A DNA stretch of 64,000 nucleotides from Streptomyces ochraceiscleroticus (GCF_000720485.1 NZ_JOAX01000008.1:186001-250000), one strand, 5' to 3'. Shown: positions 9,020-18,047, numbered from the stretch's first letter. The notes: generated from the sequence alone by a model not told the origin. Numbers and translations are program-made.

Positions 9020-10086
9020 CGAGCCCCGGGCGCACCGAACGACTCGTCCTGCCCGGAGTGCTCACCGCGGAGCAGGCCGCCCGCACCGTCGCCGGCATCC
9101 TCGCGACCCAGCGCGCGGACGGCGCCATCCCGTGGTTCCGGGGCCACCACCTCGACCCCTGGGACCACACCGAGGCCGCGATGGCCCTGGACGCGGCCGG
9201 CGAGCACGCCCGCGCCGAGGCCGCGTACCAGTGGCTCGCCGACCACCAGCTCCCCGACGGCTCCTGGTACGCCGCGTACGCCGACGGGGACGCGGACCGG
9301 CCCACCGACCGCGGCCGCGAGACCAACTTCTGCGCGTACCTCGCGGTCGGCGTCTGGCACCACTACCTCTCCACCGGCGACGACACCTTCCTCGACCGCA
9401 TGTGGCCCGCCGTGTACGCCGCGATCGAGTTCGTGCTCGCCCTGCAGCAGCCCGGCGGCGAGATCGGCTGGAAGCGCGAGGACGACGGCACACCCGTCAA
9501 GGACGCGCTGCTCACCGGCTCCTCCTCCGTCTACCAGGCGCTGCGCTGCGCCCTCGCGATCGCCGACCAGCGGGACGAGCCCCAGCCCGACTGGGAACTG
9601 GCGGTCGGCGCCCTCGGCCACGCGATCACCCACCACCCCGAGCGCTTCCTCGACAAGTCCCGCTACTCGATGGACTGGTACTACCCGGTGCTCGGCGGCG
9701 CGGTACGCGGCCAGGCCGCCAAAGAACGCATCGAGTCCCAGTGGGACGACTTCGTCGTGCCCGGCCTCGGCGTGCGCTGTGTGCTGCCGAACCCCTGGGT
9801 CACCGGCGGCGAGAGCGCCGAACTGGCGCTGGCCCTCTGGGCGATGGGCGAGTCCGACCGCGCGGTGGACATCCTCCGCTCGATCCGGCACCTGCGCGCC
9901 GAGGACGGCATGTACTGGACCGGCTATGTCTTCGACGACGAGGTGGTCTGGCCGCGCGAGCTGACGTCGTGGACGGCGGGCTCGCTGCTGCTGGCGGTGG
10001 CCGCGCTCGGCGGCGACGAGGCCACCACGGCCGTCTTCGGCGGCGAACGCCTTCCGTTGGGGCTGGACCCGGACTGCTGCCGTTGA
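9016..10086 (+). CDS. (alpha/alpha)6-barrel protein, prenyltransferase/squalene-cyclase-repeat-like
   Basis: 356 residues starting at the GTG within the GTGA overlap (N-terminus VTSPGRTERLVLPG). Helical-repeat features are spread along it: ILATQRADGAIPWFRGHHLDPWDH, WLADHQLPDGSWYAAY, then ETNFCAYLAVGVWHHY and WAMGESDRAVDIL. The QxxDGxxxW-like and DGSW elements match proteins commonly labelled prenyltransferase or glycosidase-like with terpenoid-cyclase fold. Position in the operon suggests that it binds, cuts or matures the glycoconjugate made by the two upstream enzymes. The true chemistry is not determinable; a six-hairpin glycosidase is an equal alternative. Confidence 0.75.
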   Translation: MTSPGRTERLVLPGVLTAEQAARTVAGILATQRADGAIPWFRGHHLDPWDHTEAAMALDAAGEHARAEAAYQWLADHQLPDGSWYAAYADGDADRPTDRGRETNFCAYLAVGVWHHYLSTGDDTFLDRMWPAVYAAIEFVLALQQPGGEIGWKREDDGTPVKDALLTGSSSVYQALRCALAIADQRDEPQPDWELAVGALGHAITHHPERFLDKSRYSMDWYYPVLGGAVRGQAAKERIESQWDDFVVPGLGVRCVLPNPWVTGGESAELALALWAMGESDRAVDILRSIRHLRAEDGMYWTGYVFDDEVVWPRELTSWTAGSLLLAVAALGGDEATTAVFGGERLPLGLDPDCCR

Positions 10087-10147
10087 TGTCATCCGCTTCC
10101 GCGGAAACCGGAGGCGGGGGCCCGGGGAAGCGCTCTAGTGTGCCGAT

Positions 10148-10942
10148 ATGACACGCCTTGGGCATGAGAGGTATTGCGAAGAAATACTGGTGCAGACCGG
10201 ACTGTTCCGGGAAGTGCTGCGGGGGGCGGACCTGACGGCGAAGGTTCCCACTTGCCCGGAGTGGACGGTCGGGGAGCTGACCCGGCATGTGGGCGAAGCG
10301 CTCCGCTGGATGGGGACGACCGTACGGACCCGGGCGCGGGAGGCCGTGCCCGAGGAGGATGTGCCGGGGTTCGGCGGGCCGAGGTGCAGCGACCCGGCGT
10401 CGCTTGACGCCTGGCTGAAAGAGGGCGCGGAGCTGACGGCGGCGGCGCTGCGGGAAGCCGGGCCGGACACGCGGGTGTGGACCTGGACCGGCGACCAGAA
10501 GGCGGGGTTCTGGGCGCGGCGGGCGGTGCACGAGACCGTAATCCACCGGGCGGACCTGGCGATCGCGGCACGGGCTCCGTACGTGCTCGCTCCGGAGGTC
10601 GCCGCCGACACCCTGGAGGAGTGGCTGGAGATCGGCAGCCTGCCGCAGACGATGGAGCGGCGGCCGGAGCTCGCGGGGCTGCTGGGCCCGGGACGCACGC
10701 TCTGTCTGCACGCCACCGACACCGGGCCGGCCGGCACCCGCTGGCTGATCGACCTGACCGGCGACCGGATCGCCTGGCGGCGGGGCGGCCAGGACGAGCG
10801 GGCCGCCGCCACGCTCAGCGGCCCGCTGACGGACGTCCTGCTGGTCTTCTACCGGCGCCTGCCGGCGGACACCTCGACGGTCACCGTCCAGGGCGACCGC
10901 GGCCTGTTCGACGAGTGGCTCGGCCTGGTGAGCTTCGGCTAG
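10148..10942 (+). CDS. Maleylpyruvate isomerase-family (mycothiol-dependent type) enzyme
   Basis: 264 residues of the DinB-like MDMPI fold. The N-terminal helix motif TCPEWTVGELTRHVGEAL supplies one metal-ligand histidine, and RRAVHETVIHRADLAIAA gives the H-E-x3-H-R-x-D pair. A C-terminal SCP2-like domain (LSGPLTDVLLVFYRRLPAD) follows. Members of this family use mycothiol or act as metal-dependent transferases in actinobacteria. It is separate from the upstream operon by 61 bp and convergent with the LLM oxidoreductase gene. The substrate is unknown. Confidence 0.85.
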   Translation: MTRLGHERYCEEILVQTGLFREVLRGADLTAKVPTCPEWTVGELTRHVGEALRWMGTTVRTRAREAVPEEDVPGFGGPRCSDPASLDAWLKEGAELTAAALREAGPDTRVWTWTGDQKAGFWARRAVHETVIHRADLAIAARAPYVLAPEVAADTLEEWLEIGSLPQTMERRPELAGLLGPGRTLCLHATDTGPAGTRWLIDLTGDRIAWRRGGQDERAAATLSGPLTDVLLVFYRRLPADTSTVTVQGDRGLFDEWLGLVSFG

Positions 10943-10964
10943 CAGCCGGAAGGGACGTGCGCGG

Positions 10965-11975
10965 CTAGGAGTTGAGCTCGGCGAGGACGCGCAGGGTGTG
11001 CGGGTCGGGCGCGGTGACCAGGAGGTCGGTGACCGGGCCCGCACGCCACAACTCCAGCCGCTCGGCGATCCTTTCGCGCGGACCGACAAGGGAGATCTCG
11101 TCGGCGAAGGCGTCGGGGACGGCGCGCACGGCATCCTCCCTGCGCCCCTCCAGGAAGAGGTGCTGAATCCGCCGCGCCGCCTCCTCGTACCCCATCCGCG
11201 CCATCAGGTCCGCGTGGAAGTTCCTGGTCGCGTGCCCCATCCCGCCGATGTAGAAGCCGAGCATCGCCTTCACCGGCAGCAGCCCCTCCGCGACGTCGTC
11301 GCAGATCGCCGCGCGGACCATGGGGGCGACGCGGAAGCCCTCCGGGGCGTCGGCCAGCGCCGCCCGGTATACGGAGGTGCGCGTCGGCGACCAGTACAGC
11401 GGCAGCCAGCCGTCGGCGATGCGGGCGGTCTGCGCGATGTTCTTCGGGCCCTCCGCGGCGAGGAACAGGGGAAGTCCGGCGCGGAGGGGATGGGTGATCG
11501 GCTTGAGCGGCCGGCCGAGGCCGGTGCCGTCCGGGCCGCGGTACGGGTGGGCGTGGAAGCGGCCGTCCAACGTGACCGGCCCTTCGCGGCGCAGCACTTG
11601 GCGTACCACGTCGACGTACTCCCGGGTCGCGGTCAGCGGGCTCTTGGGGAACGGCCTGCCGTACCAGCCCTCCACGACCTGCGGCCCGGACAGGCCCAGC
11701 CCCAGCGTCATCCGGCCGCCGCTCAGGTGGTCCAGGGTGAGCGCGTGCATCGCGGTGGCGGTGGGCGTGCGGGCCGCCATCTGCGCGATGCCGGTGCCCA
11801 GCCCGATCCGCGAGGTGTGGGCGGCGATCCAGGTGAGCGCGGTGAAGGCGTCCGAGCCCCAGGACTCCGCCGTCCACACCGAGTCGTACCCCAATGCCTC
11901 GGCCTCGCGGGCGAGTTCGAGGTGGCGGGGGTCGGGGCCGCGGCCCCAGTAGCCGAGCGCCAGTCCGAGCCGCAT
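10965..11975 (-). CDS. LLM-class F420-dependent oxidoreductase, Rv3520c-like
   Basis: 336-residue luciferase-like TIM barrel. The opening MRLGLALGYWG, the block LTLDHLSGGRMTLGLGLSGP-QVVEGWYG and LKPITHPLRAGLPLFLAAEG match what I recall of mycobacterial Rv3520c, a putative F420-dependent oxidoreductase in the KstR-controlled cholesterol region. It probably reduces or oxidises a steroid-like or acyl intermediate with cofactor F420; direct evidence for the substrate is lacking. A CTGAC-N5-GTCAG palindrome lies 23 bp upstream of its ATG, the same motif found before the FadE34 and MaoC genes. Confidence 0.9.
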   Translation of the reverse strand: MRLGLALGYWGRGPDPRHLELAREAEALGYDSVWTAESWGSDAFTALTWIAAHTSRIGLGTGIAQMAARTPTATAMHALTLDHLSGGRMTLGLGLSGPQVVEGWYGRPFPKSPLTATREYVDVVRQVLRREGPVTLDGRFHAHPYRGPDGTGLGRPLKPITHPLRAGLPLFLAAEGPKNIAQTARIADGWLPLYWSPTRTSVYRAALADAPEGFRVAPMVRAAICDDVAEGLLPVKAMLGFYIGGMGHATRNFHADLMARMGYEEAARRIQHLFLEGRREDAVRAVPDAFADEISLVGPRERIAERLELWRAGPVTDLLVTAPDPHTLRVLAELNS

Positions 11976-11997
11976 ACCGATGCCTCCCGACCTACTC

Positions 11998-12012
11998 CTG
12001 ACGTACCGTCAG
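11998..12012. promoter_or_regulatory. CTGAC-N5-GTCAG palindrome upstream of the LLM oxidoreductase
   Basis: CTGACGTACCGTCAG, with 5-bp perfect arms, begins 23 bp upstream of the LLM gene start. The same 15-bp pattern recurs at 15809 and 21432, each time before a gene of the sterol-type set. It looks like the operator of a TetR-like regulator other than KstR. Confidence 0.6.
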
Positions 12013-12102
12013 TTCGGTGCGGTGACTGTACGGGGCGCGGCGGGGGAAGGCAACGGCCCCCCGCCCAAGGGGGCGAGGGGCCGGGAGCGCGGGTAGTGTC
12101 TG

Positions 12103-12912
12103 TCAGCCGCGCTGGATGCCGGTGGTGTCCTGCAGGACGCCGCGGCGGCCGTCCTGGGTCTGCGCGATCAGCGCCTGGCCGCGCTGCTCGACCGCGAGGT
12201 ACCAGGTGCCGGGCGCCAGTTCGGCGATCGGCGACGGGCTGCCGTCCTCGCCGTACAGCGGGCGGGCGACCGGAACCGCGAACCAGAACGGCGCGAATGT
12301 GTCGGCCGGCGCGGCGGTCTGCTGGTCGGCCGCCTGCGGCTGCCCGGCCTGGCCGCCCTGCACGGGCTGCGGCTGGCCGCCGTACGAGGGCTGGCCGCCC
12401 TGCTGCTGCGCGCCCGGGTAGCCGTAGCCCTGGCCCGGTACCTGCTGCGCGCCCGGGTAGCCGTAACCGGCGTTGGCGCCCGTGGGGTACGCGGCCGGGG
12501 TGGCGGCGGGGGCGGTGATGAGCTGGGCCTGCAGCGCCGGGACGAGCGGCGAGGCGACGGCCGCGCCCGCGAGGATCAGCGTGGCGATGAAGCCGATGAT
12601 GATGCCGGGGCCCGCGCTGCCGACACCGATGATCGTCCAGAACGCGGTCCACGCGGCGAAGATGGTGATCGCGACACCGAACTGTCCCAGCTCGAGGCCG
12701 GCGATCTTGCGAGGCTGCGGCGTCATGCGGTGGACGACGACCAGTGCCGCACCGATGACACCCGCCAGATAGATGCTCATGACGACCGGAAGCATGTCCC
12801 AGGCGTTGAAGCTCTCCAAGCCGCCGGAGTAATCGAGGAACGAGGCGATGAACAGCAACACCGCTGCTCCGATCACCACGCCGTCGCCTCGTGTGAGGGA
12901 TCGGATGTTCAC
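12103..12912 (-). CDS. Four-helix membrane protein with proline/glutamine-rich tail
   Basis: 269 residues from a GTG at 12912, preceded by AAAGGAC with about 9 bases of spacing. Four hydrophobic segments fill the first 145 residues (GVVIGAAVLLFIASFLDY; MLPVVMSIYLAGVIGAALVVV; FGVAITIFAAWTAFWTIIG; PGIIIGFIATLILAGAAVAS). A Gly/Pro/Gln/Tyr-rich stretch with two GYGYPGAQQ copies follows, then a globular end (APGTWYLAVEQRGQALIAQT) that looks like a ligand- or protein-binding module. This resembles the DUF5336 group of actinobacterial membrane proteins. Function unknown. Confidence 0.75.
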   Translation of the reverse strand: MNIRSLTRGDGVVIGAAVLLFIASFLDYSGGLESFNAWDMLPVVMSIYLAGVIGAALVVVHRMTPQPRKIAGLELGQFGVAITIFAAWTAFWTIIGVGSAGPGIIIGFIATLILAGAAVASPLVPALQAQLITAPAATPAAYPTGANAGYGYPGAQQVPGQGYGYPGAQQQGGQPSYGGQPQPVQGGQAGQPQAADQQTAAPADTFAPFWFAVPVARPLYGEDGSPSPIAELAPGTWYLAVEQRGQALIAQTQDGRRGVLQDTTGIQRG

Positions 12913-13128
12913 GTAAGAAGTCCTTTGCCGTGTTTCGTCATGGGTCGTGCTGTCGCCGATTGCGCACGGTGCGAGGCGCGGGGGTGGCCCCATCGTAAGG
13001 GGGAACCTACCGCCCGATCCGCTGGGTCGTCTCGTCCGTATATGGGGCCGGGATCCTCGATATATGGGGCGCGGCCGGCACCTGTGGGCGGCGGCTGCCG
13101 TGGGCTCTCAGCCCCGCGGCAAGCCTGC

Positions 13129-14100
13129 TCAGCTCCGGAGGAAGCCCGTGATGCCCTCGGTGATGCCGACGGCCGCCTTCTGGCGCCAGGCGGGGTCGGT
13201 GAGGCGCGCCGCGTCCTGCGCGTCGCGCATGTTGCCGCACTCCAGGAAGACCTTCGGCACCCGGGAGAGGTTGAGTCCGCCCAGATCGGTACGGGTGTCC
13301 AAGCCCTTGCCGTCGCCGATGTAGTTGGCCGGCGCGCTGCCGGTCGCCGCGACGAACCGGCCCACGAGGTGGTCGGCGAGGTCCCGCGACGGGCCGGTGA
13401 TCTTCCGGGTGTCCGCGCCGCCGCTGTGCACCACGCCGGGGCGGATCACATGGAAGCCGCGGTTGCCGGCCCCGGCGCCGTCCGCATGGATCGAGAGCGC
13501 GGCATCCGCGTGCGCCGCGTTGCCGATCTCGGCGCGCTCGTCCACGCACGGGCCGTAGGGGCGGTCGCCGTCCTGGGTGAAGACGACCTTCACGCCTTCC
13601 TTCTGCAGCAGCGTGCGGGCGCGGCGCGCCACGTCGAGCGTGAAGGACGCCTCCGGGTACCCGGCGTTGGTGGAGGTGCCGGTGGTGTCGCACTCCTTGC
13701 GGGCGTTACCGACGTCGACCTGGCGCGCGATCTCCGCGGCGTGGTCGCGGTTGGTCGGGTTGTGACCGGGGTCGATCAGGACGACCTTGCCCTGAAGCGG
13801 GCCGCCTCGCTTCTTGTCACCCTTGTCCCGGTCGCTGTTGTCCCCGTGGGTCCGGCCCCCGTGGCTCTTGTCTCCGTCGCTCCCGTCCCCGTGGCTCTTG
13901 TCCCCGTCGTTCGGGCTCTGGCCGGCGGGGGTGTGCGACCCGGCCGCCGCGGGCCGCTCCGGGCCCGGCCTGGCCTGGGACGCCGTGCCCTGGCCGGCGG
14001 CGCCGCAGCCGGCGCAGCAGAGTGCTGCCAGTACCGCCGGCACGGCCAGCAGCGTGCGGGCGGGACGGCGGGAGGTGGGGGGAGTACTGCCGTTCGACAC
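13129..14100 (-). CDS. N-acetylmuramoyl-L-alanine amidase (family 3), secreted lipoprotein
   Basis: 323 residues from GTG at 14100. The signal sequence (LLAVPAVLAALCCAGC) ends in a lipobox-like LCCAGC, so it is probably anchored to the outer face of the membrane. A His/Asp/Lys-rich hydrophilic linker with repeated GDKSHG units follows (about 55-95). The catalytic domain shows VVLIDPGHN, FTLDVARRARTLLQKEGVKV, the second zinc-binding SIHADG and LECGNMRD with the catalytic Glu. It cleaves the bond between muramic acid and L-alanine in peptidoglycan and probably takes part in wall remodelling. No obvious operon partner; the SD is weak. Confidence 0.87.
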   Translation of the reverse strand: MSNGSTPPTSRRPARTLLAVPAVLAALCCAGCGAAGQGTASQARPGPERPAAAGSHTPAGQSPNDGDKSHGDGSDGDKSHGGRTHGDNSDRDKGDKKRGGPLQGKVVLIDPGHNPTNRDHAAEIARQVDVGNARKECDTTGTSTNAGYPEASFTLDVARRARTLLQKEGVKVVFTQDGDRPYGPCVDERAEIGNAAHADAALSIHADGAGAGNRGFHVIRPGVVHSGGADTRKITGPSRDLADHLVGRFVAATGSAPANYIGDGKGLDTRTDLGGLNLSRVPKVFLECGNMRDAQDAARLTDPAWRQKAAVGITEGITGFLRS

Positions 14101-14192
14101 AGCGCGATCGTAACGTCCAGCGGCCGGAAGCCGGTGTTCCCGCGGGTGGCGCGTCCCTGGGGTGCCGTCCGTCCTGAGCCCCCGCCCGTCCC

Positions 14193-14855
14193 TCAGATTC
14201 CGTCGCCGGTGCGCCGCAGGACGCGCAGCGACCGGTGGGCCGACACCTCCGTGAACGCGCCGGACTCCAGCGCGCGCAGGTAGATGCGGTACGGGGCCTG
14301 GCCCGTCCACTCGTCCACCGGATCGGGGAAGACGTCGTGGATCACCAGCAGGCCGCCCGGGGCGACGTGCGGGGCCCAGCCCTCGTAGTCCGCCGTGGCG
14401 TGCTCGTCGGTGTGCCCGCCGTCGATGAAGACGAGGCCGGCCGGGGCCCGCCACAGGGCCGCGGCCTGCGGGGAGCGCCCGACGAGCGCGAGCACGTGTT
14501 CCTCCAGCCCCGCCGCGTGCAGCGTGCGGCGGAAGGCGGGCAGCGTGTCCATCCGCCCGACCTCGGGGTCGACGACCTCCGTGTCGTGGTACTCCCAGCC
14601 CGGCTGCTGCTCCTCGCTGCCGCGGTGGTGGTCCACCGTGACGGCCGTGACCCCGGCGGCCCGCGCCGCGTCTGCCAGCAGCAGCGTGGAGCGCCCGCAG
14701 TACGTCCCGATCTCGATCAGCGGCAGCCCGAGCGCACCCGCCTCGACAGCCGCCGCGTACAGCGCGAGCCCCTCGTCGACGGGCATGAACCCCTTGGCGG
14801 CCTCGAAGGCGGCGAGGATGTCCGGCTTGGGTGCGGCGACGGCAGCGGCGGCCAT
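14193..14855 (-). CDS. Class I SAM-dependent methyltransferase, macrocin O-methyltransferase-like
   Basis: 220 residues; the ATG at 14855 has CAGGAGG at ideal spacing. The motif LIEIGTYCGRSTLLLADAAR is the SAM-binding loop, TAVTVDHHRG ends the second strand, and GLVFIDGGHTDEHATADYEGW gives the D-G-x-H metal-binding pattern of the catechol/macrocin-type methyltransferases. VIHDVFPDP completes the metal site. It is a soluble enzyme, probably metal-dependent, acting on an unknown small molecule. It is 92 bp from the amidase, in the same orientation. Confidence 0.8.
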   Translation of the reverse strand: MAAAAVAAPKPDILAAFEAAKGFMPVDEGLALYAAAVEAGALGLPLIEIGTYCGRSTLLLADAARAAGVTAVTVDHHRGSEEQQPGWEYHDTEVVDPEVGRMDTLPAFRRTLHAAGLEEHVLALVGRSPQAAALWRAPAGLVFIDGGHTDEHATADYEGWAPHVAPGGLLVIHDVFPDPVDEWTGQAPYRIYLRALESGAFTEVSAHRSLRVLRRTGDGI

Positions 14856-14998
14856 GGGTGCCTCCTGGGCGTACTCGGAAGTAGGTGCCCCATGCTGCCG
14901 TACGCCGCAGGCGGCCACAGTGGCGGGCCTCACCTGCTGTGATGCGGCCGGTACCGGCTTCGGCGGTCCTGACTTCGGCCGACCCCGGCTTCGGTGGG

Positions 14999-15694
14999 TC
15001 AGCTGATGAGGTCCTGGACGCGGAGGTGACCTGCGGGGCGCTCGTGCTCGCCGAACCAGCGGTCGCCCGCGTGGCTGCGGGCGGCGGCGACCACTGCGGA
15101 GCCGTAGTGGCGGGTGGCGAACACCGGGACGCCTATGCGGTAGCGCTGCTCGGGCAGGTGCGCAGGGCGCGACGGGTCCTGGTCCCGGGCGATGAGCGGG
15201 GCCAGCACCGGTTCGTCCGCGTCCACCCCGCCGGTCGGGAACAGTTCCAGGCTCATCAGACGGGGACCCGGCCGGCTCTCCGTGCCCTTCTGCTTGGGGT
15301 CCGTCTTCCGGGCCTGCCCCTGTGGTTCCGGGCGCTGCGCGCACCGGATCAGCCCCGCCGCGTCCAGCGAGGCCCACGGTATGACGCCGTTCACCCGCGC
15401 CTTCCGGTCGTGCAGCCACCAGACACCCGTCGCGTCAAAGGCCAGATAGGCGTGCCGGTCCACCCACCCCACCCGGATCATCCATGCCCCGGCCGCGCCG
15501 AGCGCGAGGAACCAGAGGACCGTGAAGATCCACGCACCCACGCCGTACCCGCGCACGACGCCGGCTATCGGCAGCGCGATGGCGAGGAGGACGGCCGGGA
15601 TGCCGCCTCGGAGCGTGGCGCGGTTTCGCTGCTTGCCGAAGGGGAAGACGGCGGCGTCCGGGGCGGGAGCGGCGGACAGGGGTCCTTGGGTCAT
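14999..15694 (-). CDS. Two-helix membrane protein of unknown function
   Basis: 231 residues. Two hydrophobic segments (GIPAVLLAIALPIAGVVRGY; WIFTVLWFLALGAAGAWMI) are followed by a domain beginning HAYLAFDATGVWWLHDRKA and PWASLDAAGL, resembling the PH-like bacterial membrane domains found in many Streptomyces proteins. A basic, low-complexity patch near residues 125-145 interrupts it. No catalytic residues are evident. It is divergent from the FadE34-type gene, whose operator region it shares (148 bp). Confidence 0.7.
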   Translation of the reverse strand: MTQGPLSAAPAPDAAVFPFGKQRNRATLRGGIPAVLLAIALPIAGVVRGYGVGAWIFTVLWFLALGAAGAWMIRVGWVDRHAYLAFDATGVWWLHDRKARVNGVIPWASLDAAGLIRCAQRPEPQGQARKTDPKQKGTESRPGPRLMSLELFPTGGVDADEPVLAPLIARDQDPSRPAHLPEQRYRIGVPVFATRHYGSAVVAAARSHAGDRWFGEHERPAGHLRVQDLIS

Positions 15695-15808
15695 GCGAAG
15701 AAGTCTACGGACCGGCACTGACAACGGCCGCTGACCAGCGGAGACAGCAAGCGGCACGGACAAGGCGATGACAAGCGGCGCGGACAACGGGCCGGGCTGG
15801 AGCCGTAC

Positions 15809-15823
15809 CTGACCTTCCGTCAG
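15809..15823. promoter_or_regulatory. CTGAC-N5-GTCAG palindrome upstream of fadE34
   Basis: CTGACCTTCCGTCAG lies two bases before the KstR-type box at 15826. Both elements precede the fadE34 start, so two repressors could compete or cooperate here. Confidence 0.6.
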
Positions 15824-15825
15824 GT

Positions 15826-15839
15826 TGGAACGTGTTCTA
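15826..15839. promoter_or_regulatory. KstR-type operator overlapping the fadE34 translation-start region
   Basis: TGGAACGTGTTCTA matches TnnAACnnGTTnnA at all fixed positions. It ends three bases before the ATG at 15843, so no Shine-Dalgarno fits between box and start. Either the mRNA is leaderless or the operator replaces the usual leader. Confidence 0.8.
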
Positions 15840-15842
15840 GCC

Positions 15843-18047
15843 ATGCCCCGCATGGGGATCGGGATCACGCGGGAGCAGCGGGAGTTGGCGGACGCGGTAC
15901 GGGGCTGGGCGGCGCGCGCCGTGCCGCCCGAGGACCGGCGCAAGGTGCTCGACGCCGCGCCGGGACCGGCCGGGCGGCCCGCCTGGTGGCCCGAACTGAC
16001 CGCCCAGGGCCTGCTCGGCCCGCAGCTTCCGGAGGAGTACGGCGGGGGCGGCGGCGAACTGCTGGACCTGGCTGTCGTCCTGGAGGAGACGGGCCGCGCC
16101 GGGCTGCCGGGCCCGTACCTCCCCAGCGCCCTGGCCGCCGAGCTGCTGCACCGCGGTGGGCGGCCGGACCTGGTGCGGGCCGTGGCCACGGGCGAGCGCA
16201 TCGCCGCCGTCGCGCTGGAGGCCGGCGGATTGACGGCGGTCGAGGGTGCCGAGGGGTACGTCCTGGACGGCACGGCCCCGCCCGTGCTCGGCGGCGGGGA
16301 TGCCGATCTGTTTTTGCTGGCCGCCGGGACCGCCACCGGCACGGTCTGGCTGGCCGTCGACGCCGGGACGGCCGGGCTGACGGTCCGCGTGCCGCGCGGC
16401 GCCGATCCGACGCGCCCCGCCGCCGAGGTCACCGCGTCCGGCGCGCTGGTCCCCGCCGACCGCCTGGTCACCGTCGACGCGGCGCTCGTACGGGACCTGG
16501 CCGGGACGCTCTTCGCGGCCGAGGCGTGCGGCACCGCCGCCTGGGCGCTGCACACCGCGGCCGAGTACGCCGCCGTACGCGAGCAGTTCGGGCGGCCCAT
16601 CGGACAGTTCCAGGCGGTCAAGCACCTGTGCGCGGAAATGCTCGTCCGGCTCGAACAGGCGCGGGCGCTCGCCTGGGACGCGGCCCGGTCCATGGACGAG
16701 GCGCCGGAGGTGCGCGGCCTGGTGTCCGCGCTGGCCACCGCGACCGCCTTGGAGGCCGCGTTCACCTGTGCCAAGGACTGCATTCAGATACTGGGCGGCA
16801 TCGGCTTCACCTGGGAGCACGACGCGCACCTGTACCTGCGCCGGGCGACCGTGGCCCGGCAGTTGCTGGGCGGCCCGGCCGGGCACCGGCAGCGCGCGGC
16901 CCGGTACGGCGCGGCGGGTGCCCGGCGCGAGCTGGGACTGGAACTGCCGGCCGAGGCGGAGCCGTACCGGGCCGCGGCCCGCACGGCGATCGCCGACGCC
17001 AAGGGGCTCGACCCTGCCGCCGCGCGCCGGGCGCTCGCACCCACCGGCTACGCCGCGCCACACCTCCCCGCGGCGTGGGGACTGGACGCCGGGCCCCTCC
17101 AGCAGCTCGCCGTACAAGAGGAACTGCGCGCCGCCGGGGTGAAGGTGAGCGACCTGGGGATCGCGACCTGGGTGGTGCCCTCACTGATCACGTACGGCAC
17201 CCCGGAACAGCGGGAACGCCACCTGCCGACCACCCTGAGCGGCGAGCGGCTGTGGTGCCAGCTCTTCTCCGAGCCGGAGGCCGGGTCCGACCTGGCGTCG
17301 CTGCGGACCCGGGCCGAGCGGACCGGGGACGGCGGCTGGCGGATCAACGGGCAGAAGGTGTGGACGTCGGCGGCGCAGTGGTCGCGGTACGGCATCCTGC
17401 TGGCCCGTACCGACCCGGACGCGCCCAAGCACAAGGGCCTCACCTTCTTCCTTGTCGACATGGAGACACCGGGCATCGAAGTCCGGCCGCTGAAGGAGAT
17501 CACCGGGGACGCCCTCTTCAACGAGGTGTACTTCGACGACGTCCTGCTGCCCGCCGACGCGGTCGTGGGCGAGCCCGGGAACGGCTGGAAGGTCGCCCGC
17601 CACACGCTCGGCAACGAACGCGTCCACATGGCCGACCAGATGACCTTCGACACCGGCCTCGAAGCGCTGATCGAGCGGGCCGGTGCGGCGGACGCGGACG
17701 GGGCCCTGCAGGACCGCGTGGGCGCGCTGGCCGCCGAAGAACACGCGCTGGGCTGCATCGGGCTGCGCACCACCCTCCAGCAGGTCTCCGGGCTGGAGCC
17801 GGGCGCGGGCGCCAGTATCCGCAAGCTCGTCCAGACGCGTCACCAGCAGGCCGTCGCCGAGCTGGCGCTCGAACTCCTCGGCCCGGCGGGCGCGGTGCCC
17901 GAGGGTGCGGGGGAGCGGGCGCTGCACGGCTTCCTGATGTCCCGCTGCCTGACCATCGCCGGCGGCACCACCCAGGTACAGCTCAACGTCGTCGCGGAGC
18001 GGCTGCTCGGCCTCCCCAGGGACCCCGAGCCGCGCCCCCTCATCTGA
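15843..18047 (+). CDS. fadE34: Fused two-domain acyl-CoA dehydrogenase, FadE34/ChsE3-like
   Basis: 734 residues, twice a normal acyl-CoA dehydrogenase. The first half (GIGITREQRELADAVRGW; EEYGGGGGELLDLAVVLEE; GRPIGQFQAVKHLCAEM; CIQILGGIGFTWEHDAHLY) and second half (CQLFSEPEAGSDLASL; INGQKVWTSAAQWS; ending VQLNVVAERLLGLPRDP) each carry a dehydrogenase fold. Length and both end motifs match mycobacterial FadE34, which desaturates a short sterol or bile-acid side-chain CoA ester. Start: ATG 15843, or 15852; an in-frame TTG at 15825 lies inside the operator and is unlikely. A KstR box at the start supports the sterol-type assignment. Confidence 0.9.
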   Translation: MPRMGIGITREQRELADAVRGWAARAVPPEDRRKVLDAAPGPAGRPAWWPELTAQGLLGPQLPEEYGGGGGELLDLAVVLEETGRAGLPGPYLPSALAAELLHRGGRPDLVRAVATGERIAAVALEAGGLTAVEGAEGYVLDGTAPPVLGGGDADLFLLAAGTATGTVWLAVDAGTAGLTVRVPRGADPTRPAAEVTASGALVPADRLVTVDAALVRDLAGTLFAAEACGTAAWALHTAAEYAAVREQFGRPIGQFQAVKHLCAEMLVRLEQARALAWDAARSMDEAPEVRGLVSALATATALEAAFTCAKDCIQILGGIGFTWEHDAHLYLRRATVARQLLGGPAGHRQRAARYGAAGARRELGLELPAEAEPYRAAARTAIADAKGLDPAAARRALAPTGYAAPHLPAAWGLDAGPLQQLAVQEELRAAGVKVSDLGIATWVVPSLITYGTPEQRERHLPTTLSGERLWCQLFSEPEAGSDLASLRTRAERTGDGGWRINGQKVWTSAAQWSRYGILLARTDPDAPKHKGLTFFLVDMETPGIEVRPLKEITGDALFNEVYFDDVLLPADAVVGEPGNGWKVARHTLGNERVHMADQMTFDTGLEALIERAGAADADGALQDRVGALAAEEHALGCIGLRTTLQQVSGLEPGAGASIRKLVQTRHQQAVAELALELLGPAGAVPEGAGERALHGFLMSRCLTIAGGTTQVQLNVVAERLLGLPRDPEPRPLI

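Noticed and set aside
15837..17117. A long minus-strand frame opposite fadE34
   Set aside because: No recognisable domain and fully within the conserved plus-strand enzyme.
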